Shown here: positions 1 to 10,118 of the stretch, piece after piece
Layout: each line of letters begins with the position of its first letter
Position numbering within the stretch: the stretch's first letter is position 1
Assembly: GCA_024276605.1 (NCBI GenBank)
Contig: JAJRWX010000001.1
Location: forward strand, 1-64,000
DNA: 64,000 nucleotides
Origin: Planctomycetota bacterium
GTDB lineage: Bacteria; Planctomycetota; Phycisphaerae; UBA1845
Direction of reading: 5' to 3'
The notes under the pieces: generated by a model
What the model was told of the DNA's origin: nothing
The model's database searches: none
Seen by the model: the letters and a program-made list of their open reading frames with translations, nothing else
Program-made: the position numbers and the translations under genes

Positions 1-168
1 CCTCGCCTGGTAAAGTTCGGTCGCCAGGTTGCCCCATGATCCGGGCCAACCAAACGGAACACCAGCCGGGTTTGAAGAGGCGCAAGCCATCCAGCGTACG
101 CAAGGTATTTAGACAGCTTGTTACGGGCGCGGTTCGGTAGGTGTGTCCCGCTGGGGGTACCGAACTGA

Positions 169-1905
169 ATGGCCATGACTCAAGCTGAGATAGCTCAAGC
201 GTTTGAACGGATAGCCGACTTGTTGGAGATCGACGGTGGCGATCGGTTCCGCATCAATAGTTATCGCCGTGTCTCACGCACTATCAAAGATACAACCGAA
301 GACCTCGAAGCGCTGGCTAAGACGAACAAGCTGACATCTCTACCCGGCGTGGGTAAAGGTACAGCTGAGCGTATCTATCAATTCATAGAGACCGGCTCGA
401 TTGATGTTTTGAACGAGTTGGAATCCAAGCTCCCGCCAGGATTACCTGCGCTGCTCGAAATACCCGGTATGGGGCCTAAGAAGGTCGCGCTGGTACATGA
501 CCGGCTTGATGTCAAATGCATGGATGATCTTCAGCGTGTCATTCAATCCGGCGCCTTAGCGGAGTTGCCCGGATTAGGCGCCACCAGCGTAAAAAAAATA
601 GCAGAAGGTATCGCTTTTCTCGAAAGCAGCGGAGGACGCACACCTTTGGGCATTGCGTGGCCCATTGCGGATGCCCTTGTGGATCAGGTGCGGGCAATGC
701 AGGGTGTACGGCGCGTAGAGATAGCCGGTTCCTTGCGACGCGGTCGGGAAACCATAGGTGACATCGATATTTTATGTGAAGCTGACAACGGGGAAGCTAT
801 TATCAAACAATTTGTTTCGTTCGATGATGTTCAGCGCGTCCTGGCTTCAGGGGTTACGAAAGGATCGGTGACGGTTGAGCGGGACAAGGGTAAGGAATTA
901 CAAGTTGATCTTCGGGTCGTACCGACGGAATCTTTTGGGGCGGCTTTACAGTATTTTACAGGATCGAAAGAACACAACGTTGGACTGCGTGAAATAGCGG
1001 TCAAGAAAAAATTACGACTCAATGAATACGGTTTGTTTGACGGCGAGCATTCGGTTGCGGGAGAGCGGGAAGAGGACATCTATCAGGCGCTGAATGTTAA
1101 GTACGTGCCAGCGGAATTACGTGAAGATCGCGGTGAGTTGCTGGGCAATACCAACTTCGATGATTTGGTTACCTTGGCTGACATCCGAGGCGATTTGCAC
1201 ATGCACACGGTGGCTAGTGATGGAAAAAGTACGATAGTAGACATGGCGCTGGCCGCGAAAGCGCTGGGGTACGAATACATCGCTATTTGTGATCACTCCA
1301 AGAGCAGTACCATTGCCAACGGCTTATCGATTGAGCGCATGCAAGCGCATATCGAAGCCATTCGTGAGACGAACGATCGCACGGAAGGGATTACGATTCT
1401 TGTAGGTTGTGAGTGCGATATTTTATCTGATGGCACGATGGATTATCCAGCGGATATTCTTGCGCAGTGCGAGTGGGTTGTCGGCAGTATTCACTCGGCC
1501 ATGGGTAGTGGGTCTAAGAAATTGTCAGCGACTCAGCGTACCATCGCAGCTATGGAAAATCCGTATGTGTGTGTCATTGGCCATCCGACGGGACGACTTA
1601 TTCATCGCCGCAAACCGATGGACTTGGATATGGCTATGATTATCGAGACAGCGAAACGAACACATACTATGCTGGAGATCAATGCCGCCTGGCAACGATT
1701 GGACCTGAAAGATGTGCACGTTCGGCAAGCGATCGCGGGTGGTGTCATGCTGTCGATCAATACGGATGCGCATCGAACGCTGGGTTTGGCGCAGATGCGT
1801 TATGGCGTCACCACGGCTCGTCGCGGCGGTGCAACCGGGCAAAATATAGCCAATTGCCTCTCGCTGGAAAAGCTGCGGCATCGGGTAGCTGAGAAGCGAT
1901 CGTAA
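169..1905 (+). CDS. polX: DNA polymerase/3'-5' exonuclease PolX family (HhH + pol beta-like + PHP domain)
   Basis: 578 aa ORF; N-terminal HhH motifs (LPGVGKGTAERIY, IPGMGPKKVALV), GSLRRGRETIGDIDIL polymerase motif, C-terminal PHP domain (DLHMHTVASDGKST, INTDAH). Confidence 0.95.
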   Translation: MAMTQAEIAQAFERIADLLEIDGGDRFRINSYRRVSRTIKDTTEDLEALAKTNKLTSLPGVGKGTAERIYQFIETGSIDVLNELESKLPPGLPALLEIPGMGPKKVALVHDRLDVKCMDDLQRVIQSGALAELPGLGATSVKKIAEGIAFLESSGGRTPLGIAWPIADALVDQVRAMQGVRRVEIAGSLRRGRETIGDIDILCEADNGEAIIKQFVSFDDVQRVLASGVTKGSVTVERDKGKELQVDLRVVPTESFGAALQYFTGSKEHNVGLREIAVKKKLRLNEYGLFDGEHSVAGEREEDIYQALNVKYVPAELREDRGELLGNTNFDDLVTLADIRGDLHMHTVASDGKSTIVDMALAAKALGYEYIAICDHSKSSTIANGLSIERMQAHIEAIRETNDRTEGITILVGCECDILSDGTMDYPADILAQCEWVVGSIHSAMGSGSKKLSATQRTIAAMENPYVCVIGHPTGRLIHRRKPMDLDMAMIIETAKRTHTMLEINAAWQRLDLKDVHVRQAIAGGVMLSINTDAHRTLGLAQMRYGVTTARRGGATGQNIANCLSLEKLRHRVAEKRS

Positions 1906-2105
1906 CGGAGGTGATCATCCGCTGTGTGACCGTAGGCTTGCGCCGTACGGCTCTGACTTGTGATACAGGCATGGACAATTAGGTTACATCGTGCCATACT
2001 TCGTCTGAGGGTTTCGACCCGCGCCGTAGTCTATATTTTTTTGCGGCGCGACCTACATTGAAAACTGAGTTTGGTTGGGATATCAGGAAGGATAATTGGG
2101 AAGAT

Positions 2106-2996
2106 ATGAGCATTCTGGTCAACCGCGAAACTAAAATCATCTGCCAGGGTATAACGGGCAAGGCCGGGTCTTTTCATACGGCTGCGTGCATTGAGTATGG
2201 TGCGAAGTTCGTGGGCGGCGTATCTCCCGGCAAGGGAGGTACGAAATCCGAACATGGTCTGCCAGTGTTTGATACATGTCATGCAGCCGTAGCTGATACC
2301 GGCGCGGAAGTGTCCATGATCTTCGTCCCTGCAGCGTTTGCGGCGGATGCCGTGATGGAGGCATCGGATGCCGGCTGCTCATTGGTAGTGCTCATCACCG
2401 AGGGTATTCCCACGCTGGATATGGTGCGTGCCCGTCACTACCTGGATGATAAAGGCACGTTGTTGATTGGTCCGAATTGCCCCGGTGTAATTACGCCCGG
2501 CCAATGCAAGATCGGTATCATGCCCGGCTATATTCATAAAGCGCCCGATCAAGGGACTAAGTGTGTTGGTATCATTTCCCGTAGTGGCACGCTAACTTAC
2601 GAAGCGGTTTGGCAATGTACCAGTCGCGATATCGCGCAGTCCACATGCGTGGGGATCGGCGGTGATCCAGTAAAAGGGCTGAACTTTATCGAACTCCTTG
2701 ACCTGTTCGAGAAGGATCATGAAACCGACGGAATGATTATGATCGGCGAGATCGGCGGTACGGACGAAGAAGAAGCTGCCAAGTACATTGACGAACACAT
2801 CACCAAGCCTGTGGTGGCCTTTATTGCCGGTCAGACGGCACCCCCCGGGAAGCGCATGGGTCATGCCGGTGCGATTATCAGCGGTGGAGAAGGTACGGCC
2901 GGTTCGAAAATGTCCGCTTTACGTGAAGCCGGTGTTAGCGTAGCCGATTCGCCGGCGCTATTGGGCGAAGCGATGCAAAAAGCCCTTGCTGCATAG
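2106..2996 (+). CDS. sucD: Succinyl-CoA ligase (ADP-forming) alpha subunit
   Basis: ORF track gives 2058 start; [21 protein letters not shown] at 2106 is the likelier start. [19 protein letters not shown] and [14 protein letters not shown] motifs. Confidence 0.95.
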   Translation: MSILVNRETKIICQGITGKAGSFHTAACIEYGAKFVGGVSPGKGGTKSEHGLPVFDTCHAAVADTGAEVSMIFVPAAFAADAVMEASDAGCSLVVLITEGIPTLDMVRARHYLDDKGTLLIGPNCPGVITPGQCKIGIMPGYIHKAPDQGTKCVGIISRSGTLTYEAVWQCTSRDIAQSTCVGIGGDPVKGLNFIELLDLFEKDHETDGMIMIGEIGGTDEEEAAKYIDEHITKPVVAFIAGQTAPPGKRMGHAGAIISGGEGTAGSKMSALREAGVSVADSPALLGEAMQKALAA

Positions 2997-3104
2997 CGTT
3001 TTATGGCGCTGGGATGGCAACTAGTACTGTGAGCGATCTTTGCGTTGCCAGCTTGTCTATTGCAGCACAGCCTTTCGCGCTACGTTGCGCGTTGACGACG
3101 GTTA

Positions 3105-3977
3105 ATGATACACGAACAAAACGATTGCACACCTGAGTCAACAACCCACGCAGCGCCGGAAGTCTCCTCTGATATTCCCACCGCCCGACCTATTGCGAAT
3201 GAGTTTGAGGTTCCGGTCAGTCCAATCGATGCTATGCTTTTAGCACCTATAAGTAAAAAAGCCGCATGGAAGGATTTGGGGCTGATTGTTCTGATTCTGT
3301 TTGTAAGTGAATTTTTTGTCGGTATGATAGCGGGGATTTTGTTCGGGGGTGATTATCAAAACGATGCGGCACAAGCGGATTTTGGGCGGCGCATGCTCAT
3401 TCCCATCATCGCCACGCGTACCGTCGTTGTACTGCTAACGATTCCCTGGCTGACGCGAAGAAGACACTTGCCTGCCGCAGCCAATGGTTTGACCTGGCGA
3501 AAATTTCCTATCAATGCCATGCTGGGTATCGGCGCGACGGGTGTGGCCTATGCGCTGATTTTGATTTGGATGGTTTCTTGTTCATTGGTTTGGCCTGAGG
3601 TTATCGAGCAAATGCAGGAAAACGCCGGTCGCATTATGTCTCTTATCCCCAAACAACACCCACTTAATTTTGCCCTGCTCTCACTGATGATCGGTGTATA
3701 TGAGGAGGTTTTATTTCGCGGTTTTTTAATGACCCGACTGCGCCGTATAACCGGTAGCTGGCTGGTAGCGGTTCTGGTGGTGACAGTTATATTCACTATG
3801 CTGCATGCCCAAGATCAGACCTCGGTAGCCCTGGGACCTATCGCGATACTAGGCTTGTTATTTGGCGTGGTGACTATCTGGCGACGCTCTCTCGTACCGG
3901 CCATCGTCGGACATACGCTTTTCGACCTGTCGCAATTCCTCAATTTATACATTCAGGCGGGGGATTCATGGCAATAG
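3105..3977 (+). CDS. CPBP family intramembrane metalloprotease
   Basis: Multiple TM segments; EEVLFRGFLMTRL and HAQDQ / GHTLFDLSQF motifs typical of the CPBP (CAAX protease/bacteriocin-processing) family. Confidence 0.85.
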   Translation: MIHEQNDCTPESTTHAAPEVSSDIPTARPIANEFEVPVSPIDAMLLAPISKKAAWKDLGLIVLILFVSEFFVGMIAGILFGGDYQNDAAQADFGRRMLIPIIATRTVVVLLTIPWLTRRRHLPAAANGLTWRKFPINAMLGIGATGVAYALILIWMVSCSLVWPEVIEQMQENAGRIMSLIPKQHPLNFALLSLMIGVYEEVLFRGFLMTRLRRITGSWLVAVLVVTVIFTMLHAQDQTSVALGPIAILGLLFGVVTIWRRSLVPAIVGHTLFDLSQFLNLYIQAGDSWQ

Positions 3978-4085
3978 CTGCTCTAGGTCGCCCTCCGAGC
4001 CTCCCACACCGTTTGGTTTACACAGAGCCATCGTAGGACTATAGTTAGTGGCGTGCCTGTGGCGTGCGATGGTGAATCGTAGCTA

Positions 4086-5426
4086 GTGTGCAAGGCGCCA
4101 ACTGGATTCATGGCCGAACAACATGTTCGGCGTTATTTGCTTATGCAGAAACACCCCGATTTACCTGAAGCTTTCGCCGAGTTGGGCATTGAAGTACATT
4201 TTCTCAAAGGGCTAGCCAAACTCAATTTCGTACAGCCCTCCGATATCCAACGCGTGATGATCCCACCCGCCCTAGCCGGACGGGATATTTTAGGTCAAGC
4301 GCGAACAGGTACTGGTAAAACGGCTGCCTTCGGGCTTCCTATATTACAGAATATTGATCCATCTGCTCGTCTTCAGGCGATTTGTTTGGTGCCCACGCGC
4401 GAATTAGCCGTACAGGTGACGGCTGAGCTATCACGGCTTTCACAGTGTACGGACCTGCACATTGTTGCGATTTACGGCGGTCAAAAAGTGGCGACTCAAC
4501 TTCATCAATTGGGACGCAAGCCCCACTTTGTGGTTGGCACACCGGGGCGCGTGCTCGATTTCATACAGCGCGGCGTTCTTCAATTGGGGTTGCTCAAGTT
4601 TGTCGTGCTCGATGAGGTGGATCGGATGCTGGACATCGGGTTTCGCGATGACATTCGAAACATCCTTAGCCGTATTCGGGTTGAGCATCAAACGATCTTC
4701 GTATCGGCAACGATCGAGGATGAGATCAGACGGTTGGCCAAGCGCTACATGAACGATCCTGCTGAGCTTAACGTCTCGAGAGATCACATGACGGTGGATG
4801 CGGTCGATCAGTCTTATATCACCGCAGAACCACGGGATAAATATCGCTTGCTTCGTCTTGTGTTGAAGCAGGAAGACCCTCCGATCTGCATCGTGTTTTG
4901 CAATACGAAAGCCGTGGCCCGTAAGATCACCAAAAAATTACATGCCGACAACATCAACGCGATGGAGATTCACGGGGATTTAGCTCAGCGTCAGCGTGAT
5001 CGAGTGATGGCCAGTTTTCGCAGTCATAAGATCAATGTGCTGGTAGCCACGGATTTAGCCGCCCGTGGAATCGACGTCAGTGAAATTTCGCACATTATTA
5101 ACTACGATATTCCGCAGGATCCAGAGGTTTATGTACACCGCATCGGTCGTACGGCACGCATGGGTGCACGGGGAGTGGCCATCACGTTTGTGGGTAACGA
5201 CCAGGGGAAAGAGTTAACCAACGTTGAAATGCTCATTAACGAGCAAATTCGTCATCGGGAGGTCAATGGTTTTCGTCCCAGCCAACCACCGCCATCCGCT
5301 CCAACTCATGACGCCCCATCGTCCGCGCCGTCCAGTGCTACCGATACGTCAGTCAAGACAAAAACCTCCCCTCCGCGACAAACGTTGGGTAGTAAGTTTA
5401 AGACGAGGCGACGGCGACGGCTCTAG
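4086..5426 (+). CDS. DEAD-box ATP-dependent RNA helicase
   Basis: ARTGTGKTAAFGLP, PTRELAVQ, VLDEVDRMLD (DEVD variant of DEAD), SATIEDE, HRIGRTARMG; Arg-rich C-terminus KFKTRRRRRL. Start may be 4110. Confidence 0.9.
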   Translation: MCKAPTGFMAEQHVRRYLLMQKHPDLPEAFAELGIEVHFLKGLAKLNFVQPSDIQRVMIPPALAGRDILGQARTGTGKTAAFGLPILQNIDPSARLQAICLVPTRELAVQVTAELSRLSQCTDLHIVAIYGGQKVATQLHQLGRKPHFVVGTPGRVLDFIQRGVLQLGLLKFVVLDEVDRMLDIGFRDDIRNILSRIRVEHQTIFVSATIEDEIRRLAKRYMNDPAELNVSRDHMTVDAVDQSYITAEPRDKYRLLRLVLKQEDPPICIVFCNTKAVARKITKKLHADNINAMEIHGDLAQRQRDRVMASFRSHKINVLVATDLAARGIDVSEISHIINYDIPQDPEVYVHRIGRTARMGARGVAITFVGNDQGKELTNVEMLINEQIRHREVNGFRPSQPPPSAPTHDAPSSAPSSATDTSVKTKTSPPRQTLGSKFKTRRRRRL

Positions 5427-5497
5427 CATGGCGAGCATATCGCGTATCGAGACAACAGGTAAACTCACCAATCTCAGGCTAAACAGGCCGCTTTACG

Positions 5498-6559
5498 ATG
5501 ACAACACCGGAAGAACAAATCGATATGCCTGAAGATAATGTCACTAATGTGACACCGTCGGAACAAGACGATGCCGGTGAACAAGTGTTGCAATATCTCG
5601 TGCGCCGCAGGATAGCCGGGCGCCGTTTGGATAAGTATTTGCAACATTTGCATCCCCGCATATCGCGCACAGCTATTCAAAAGTATATCAAGCAAGGAGA
5701 CGTGACGGTCAATGGAATGCCCAGTAAAGCGAGTTATGAACCTGCCGGCGATGATCTGATAGAAATACGGCTTCCGCCGCCTCCGCCTACCCGATTGATA
5801 CCGGAAAACATCCCGTTGGAAATTGTCTACGAAGACGATTGGATGATGGTGATTAATAAGGCTGCAGGCATTATCTGTCACCCGGCTAATGCGACCCAAT
5901 CGGGTACGATAGCCAATGCCGCCGCATACCACGCTAAGCAGTTGAGTAAAGGTGGCGATGCGTTTCGACCGGGTATTGTACATCGCTTGGATAAGAATAC
6001 GACGGGCATCATGCTGATTGCCAAGTGCGACGAAGCCCATTGGCGCATCTCTCTGCAATTTGAACGCCGCACGATCAAAAAGCAATACTTCGCCGTATGT
6101 TGGGGGGATATAAAACTGGACGGCGATCTGATTAACAAACCTCTCGCACCGCATCCCGAGACCACACAACGCATGGTGTTGCCATCGGCTATGCCACCCA
6201 GACAAGCTATGTTTAAGGAGGCGGTGACGCAATATCGTGTGAACACGCGCTACCGGGGATTTACCAGTGTAGACCTATTCCCCAAGACGGGGCGCACACA
6301 TCAACTACGCATTCACATGGCCTCCATCGGTCACCCGATGGTGGGCGACAAACTGTACGGTGGAAATCTCGTGAGCGAATTTGATCTAAACGGGAAAGGA
6401 AGCACCGATCCATTATTCGACTTTCAGGCACTACACGCGCGCCGCATCAGTCTGATCCACCCTATCCTCGAAAAACAGGTTGAATTCGAAGCGCCGCTGC
6501 CGGAGCATTTGCTAAAACTTTGTGATTTGCTTGAGGCAAGGCAACAGCGTTCCAGTTAG
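5498..6559 (+). CDS. RluA/RluD family pseudouridine synthase with S4 domain
   Basis: S4-like N-terminus (RRLDKYLQHLHPRISRTAIQKYIKQGDVTVNG), HRLDKNTTGIMLIAK catalytic motif, GRTHQLRIHMASIGHP. Confidence 0.93.
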   Translation: MTTPEEQIDMPEDNVTNVTPSEQDDAGEQVLQYLVRRRIAGRRLDKYLQHLHPRISRTAIQKYIKQGDVTVNGMPSKASYEPAGDDLIEIRLPPPPPTRLIPENIPLEIVYEDDWMMVINKAAGIICHPANATQSGTIANAAAYHAKQLSKGGDAFRPGIVHRLDKNTTGIMLIAKCDEAHWRISLQFERRTIKKQYFAVCWGDIKLDGDLINKPLAPHPETTQRMVLPSAMPPRQAMFKEAVTQYRVNTRYRGFTSVDLFPKTGRTHQLRIHMASIGHPMVGDKLYGGNLVSEFDLNGKGSTDPLFDFQALHARRISLIHPILEKQVEFEAPLPEHLLKLCDLLEARQQRSS

Positions 6560-6608
6560 AAACAGTTTGTTCCTTCCGAACCGCGCCCGTGACAGGCTGT
6601 CGAAATAA

Positions 6609-6784
6609 TAGTGCTGTGTCACAGCTTAATGTTCGGGTTCATCCAGGGTGGCATGGGCAACGTTTTTTTTGCCCGTGTCGGCCTCCGGAACTACACGGGT
6701 AAGTCCCGATGTATCCCGACTTTACGTCGGAATACATCGGGACTTACCCATGCCATCCGAATTCTTAGCTGTGACAAAACACTA
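6609..6784 (+). repeat. Palindromic MITE/REP-like element, family 1 copy A
   Basis: Terminal inverted repeat TAGTGCTGTGTCACAGCTTA / rc(right) TAGTGTTTTGTCACAGCTAA; internal GGTGGCATGGGCAA...TTACCCATGCCATCC and long stem AAGTCCCGATGTATCCCGAC/GTCGGAATACATCGGGACTT. Homologous to copies at 32535 and 37130. Confidence 0.9.
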
Positions 6785-7243
6785 GTTTTTTGTTTCTACG
6801 GTTAGTTCGAGTTCGACGGCGGCATTGAGTGGTAATTCCGCCACACCGACAGCGGCACGGACATGTCGGCCTGCCTCACCGAAAATATCGGCGAATAGAT
6901 CACTTGCACCGTTGGCGACTTTGGGTTGATCCGTAAAACCCGGCGCACCACTCACATAGACAGCCACACGCACAATGCGGGCGATGTTATCAATACCACC
7001 GGCTAACTCCGCTGCGGCAGCTAACCCATTCATGGCGGACAATCGCGCGGCCCCGATAGCCTGCTCTAGTGTCACATCCTGACCAACTTTTCCACTGCAC
7101 GTGATTTTTCCGTCACGCACAGGAATTTGGCCACTGGTATGAATGAGATTACCGGTGCGGATCGCGGGTATATAACTACCAACTGGTTTAGTTACGGCTG
7201 GGAGTGTGAGAGAAAGGTCAGCCAACTGTTCACTAGGTTTCAT
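6782..7243 (-). CDS. RidA/YjgF family (reactive intermediate deaminase-like)
   Basis: 153 aa; IRTGNLIHTSGQIPVRDG, GARLSAMNGLAA, GVAELPLNAAVELELTVE. TAG stop lies in the end of repeat copy A. Confidence 0.92.
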   Translation of the reverse strand: MKPSEQLADLSLTLPAVTKPVGSYIPAIRTGNLIHTSGQIPVRDGKITCSGKVGQDVTLEQAIGAARLSAMNGLAAAAELAGGIDNIARIVRVAVYVSGAPGFTDQPKVANGASDLFADIFGEAGRHVRAAVGVAELPLNAAVELELTVETKN

Positions 7244-7245
7244 TG

Positions 7246-8271
7246 TTAATCTCCTGATGGAGTGTCATGAATCGCCGAGTGCCGGACCTGTGTCGGACGG
7301 TCTTGCGCCGATGAAGCCGGCTCTACGTCCTTACTTTCTTGATTTAATTCGATATAGCTGCGGTCAACCGATTTTTCAACCAGCGGTTTAGTTGAGACTT
7401 CTTCCTGTTTTACACGGTCAGTGCTTGAGCTATCGTCGTTAACTTGCTGTGACGGGTTTTGGGTTGCGGCGCTACCCTGTTGACTGTCAGCATTGTATTG
7501 TGCGGCATATAAGTTGTATTCAACATCGAGATCATCGACTTCATCCAATGGCGTTGGGTCGAACAGATGAATCTGAATCTCAGAACTATGTGTTGCCTGT
7601 TTTACGCTAATGCGTTTTTGTCGTATGAGTTCCAACAGGGCGAGGAACAATCCAATCATCTCCGCCCGACTTCTTCCAGTAAATATGCTACTGAAGCTAT
7701 ATGCCCCGCCGGCTCTTTGTAGGGTGTCGATCACATCATCGGCGTGTAGTGCTATGGGTGTGTCATCGATGGTGACTTGGTGAGCGACTTCGCTTTTGCC
7801 CGTTTGTTCGAGAATACGGTTGAAAGCATCGAACAGATCCCATAGTTCGAGGTTATCCATTTCGACTTCATCAGGATCGCGCGGCGGTAATACCGGGCTT
7901 CGCATATGTTTTAGGGCTTGCTCAGAAGCGCACGATTCGAGTGAGCGAGCCGCTTCTTTGTACTTTTTGTATTCGAGAAGTTGATGGACAAGTTCGAGAC
8001 GCGGGTCGATCATTTCTTCGTCAAGTTCTTCAGGCGGCGGCGATGGTAATAATAGCCTTGATTTTATTTCCATCAGCGTAGCCGCCAGGATGAGAAACTC
8101 GCCTATGATTTCAGGGTCCAACCGTTCCAACACTTCCACGTATTGCATGTACTCTTGCATGATGCGTGAAATGGGGATGTCGTAAATATCGATCTCCTCT
8201 CGCTGGATCAAAAACAGCAAGAGATCGAGCGGGCCATGATAGACATCGAGTGCTACTCTATAATCACCCAC
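7246..8271 (-). CDS. scpA: Segregation and condensation protein A
   Basis: DVYHGPLDLLLFLIQREEIDIYDIPISRIMQEY, EFLILAATLMEIKSRLLLP; long C-terminal low-complexity tail. 8-nt overlap with trpS. Confidence 0.93.
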   Translation of the reverse strand: MGDYRVALDVYHGPLDLLLFLIQREEIDIYDIPISRIMQEYMQYVEVLERLDPEIIGEFLILAATLMEIKSRLLLPSPPPEELDEEMIDPRLELVHQLLEYKKYKEAARSLESCASEQALKHMRSPVLPPRDPDEVEMDNLELWDLFDAFNRILEQTGKSEVAHQVTIDDTPIALHADDVIDTLQRAGGAYSFSSIFTGRSRAEMIGLFLALLELIRQKRISVKQATHSSEIQIHLFDPTPLDEVDDLDVEYNLYAAQYNADSQQGSAATQNPSQQVNDDSSSTDRVKQEEVSTKPLVEKSVDRSYIELNQESKDVEPASSAQDRPTQVRHSAIHDTPSGD

Positions 8272-9250
8272 GGTGTGTTTCCTTTCCCACCAGCAAACCG
8301 CACACCTCGCGCACCTCAGCCATAACCTTACCGGCCACCGCGCGAGCGCGATGGGCAGCCGTGGTTAATACATCCTCGACATAGTCGGGGTCGGCTTCGA
8401 GTTGCTCACGTTTATCACGGGCCGGACCTAATTCGCGTTCAACCACGTCAAACAGTTGTTGCTTGGCCTCACCATATCCCAAACCGCCACGCCGGTAGGC
8501 TTGTTCAAGTTGTTCTACTTCGTCTGACGTAGCGAGCAATTTGTATATGGCAAAAACGTTACAAGTCTCGGGATTTTTCGGGTCTTGAACGGGGGTGGAA
8601 TCGGTCTTGATACCCATGATTTGCTTACGCACTTTTTTGGGCGGATCGAATAAGTTGATCGTATTGCCATAACTTTTCGACATTTTTTGACCATCCAAAC
8701 CGGGCACGACGTGGGCCTGGTTAAGTCGAATCTGCGGAATCTTTAACACTTCGCAATTAAAGGCATGATTGAAATGTCCGGCCATGTCCGCCGCCATCTC
8801 TACATGCTGGGTTTGATCCTTACCCACGGGGACCACATCGCTTTTATAGATCAATATATCCGCAGCCATTAAGACAGGATAGCAGAACAATCCCATGGAA
8901 GGTGCGATTTCTTTGGCGATTTTATCTTTGTAGGACGTAGCCCGTTCAAGCAAACCTTTTCCTGTGACCGTGGAGAGAATCCAAGCCAGTTCGGCCACTT
9001 CCGGGATGTCGCTCTGGCGAAACAGATTGGCTTTGTCCGGGTCAAGCCCGAAGGCGAGATAGTCCAACGCGACGTCGCAGGTCAATTGACGTAATAGTGT
9101 GGCGTCTTGTATGGTCGTCAGCGAATGGTAGTTAGCTATAAAGTAAAAGCATTCGTTGTCGCGCTGAAGGTGAATGTGTTGCTTCATGGCCCCCAGGTAG
9201 TTACCCAGATGCAATTTTCCGTTGGATTGGACCCCTGACAACACGCGCAT
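8264..9250 (-). CDS. trpS: Tryptophanyl-tRNA synthetase
   Basis: MRVLSGVQSNGKLHLGNYLGA, DQTQHVEMAADMA, GLDGQKMSKSYGN (KMSKS). Confidence 0.97.
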   Translation of the reverse strand: MRVLSGVQSNGKLHLGNYLGAMKQHIHLQRDNECFYFIANYHSLTTIQDATLLRQLTCDVALDYLAFGLDPDKANLFRQSDIPEVAELAWILSTVTGKGLLERATSYKDKIAKEIAPSMGLFCYPVLMAADILIYKSDVVPVGKDQTQHVEMAADMAGHFNHAFNCEVLKIPQIRLNQAHVVPGLDGQKMSKSYGNTINLFDPPKKVRKQIMGIKTDSTPVQDPKNPETCNVFAIYKLLATSDEVEQLEQAYRRGGLGYGEAKQQLFDVVERELGPARDKREQLEADPDYVEDVLTTAAHRARAVAGKVMAEVREVCGLLVGKETHRG

Positions 9251-9358
9251 ACGCTAAACCTCCTTTGCAGGAAAGGTCGGCGTTTGTGAGGCTGTTGTCA
9301 AGACTGTCGATCTCGAAGAGTCGTGAGAGGGTCCGTGACAGATTAGGCGGGCTTGAGT

Positions 9359-9525
9359 GGGGTGGCATGGACAAGCGTCGCGTTGAAGGAATCGCGGATG
9401 AAAAGAGGCGTAGGGGCGACGCTTGCCCGTGCTTTTCCTCGGTTACGCCTGCACGGGCAAACGCCGCGTGCAGCATCCATTGGACATTCGACAGCCCGAT
9501 TCCGCGGCGTTTGTCCATGCCACCC
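9359..9525. repeat. Cruciform-like palindromic repeat
   Basis: Left GGGTGGCATGGACAAGCGTCGC versus rc(right) GGGTGGCATGGACAAACGCCGC; nested stems CAAGCGTCGC/GCGACGCTTG and CCCGTGC/GCACGGG. Confidence 0.8.
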
Positions 9526-9623
9526 AATCGCCATTTTGTCATGCACCCCGGTGAGAAGCGTGTGCCCGGCATAAGCTTGACCGTCGCTTGTGGGGGCAGG
9601 ATACTGTTCTTTTCTACGGGGGA

Positions 9624-10118
9624 ATGAGACGATTTATGGATTTCGCGGCCATTCAATTGCTGATTCTCGATGTGGATGGCGTACTTACTGATGGCTGCAT
9701 CGTCACAACCGCCGACGGGGAGTTGCAGAAGGCGTTTTATGTCCAAGATGGCTTTGCGCTCAAGCGATGGCAGGCAGCCGGTCACGAAGTGGCCTTGCTA
9801 ACGGGAAGAGAATCCGAAGCTGTAGCTCATAGAGCAGCTGAACTGGGCATTACGCGTGTTTGTCAGGGCGTTGAGGACAAAAGCAGCGTGTATCGATCTT
9901 GGCTCGCCGAGATCGGTGTGTCCGATAAGCAGGTCGCATACGTAGGCGACGATTGGCCCGACCTCGACGTGATGCGACGGGTGGGACTTCCCATAGCCGT
10001 GGCTAACGCCGTACCCGCCGTGAAGCGTGTCGCTGATTATGTCACGCGCCGTCGTGGAGGCTATGGTGCGGTGGCGGAAATCATCGAACTTATTCTGCGA
10101 AAGCAGAACCAATGGTAA
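9624..10118 (+). CDS. kdsC: KDO-8-phosphate phosphatase-like HAD hydrolase (KdsC family)
   Basis: LLILDVDGVLTDGCI, ALLTGRESEAV, YVGDDWPDLDVM; start 9624 or 9636. Confidence 0.9.
   Translation: MRRFMDFAAIQLLILDVDGVLTDGCIVTTADGELQKAFYVQDGFALKRWQAAGHEVALLTGRESEAVAHRAAELGITRVCQGVEDKSSVYRSWLAEIGVSDKQVAYVGDDWPDLDVMRRVGLPIAVANAVPAVKRVADYVTRRRGGYGAVAEIIELILRKQNQW

Noticed and set aside
1-168. Possible ncRNA (GC-rich non-coding start of the window)
   Set aside because: I could not match it to RNase P RNA, tmRNA, SRP RNA or a tRNA by motif; truncated context leaves it unsupported.
831-1079. Antisense and overlapping short ORFs in the supplied track (e.g. 831..1079, 1083..1280, 1525..1881, and many similar)
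   Set aside because: They lie wholly within strongly supported genes on the other strand or frame and have shadow-ORF composition with no recognisable motifs.
6611-6805. 64-aa ORF across repeat copy A
   Set aside because: Encoded by the palindromic repeat itself; the equivalent frame is not maintained in copies B and C.
9201-9785. 194-aa minus-strand ORF spanning the trpS/kdsC intergenic region
   Set aside because: Overlaps the cruciform repeat and both flanking genes; low-complexity translation without motifs.
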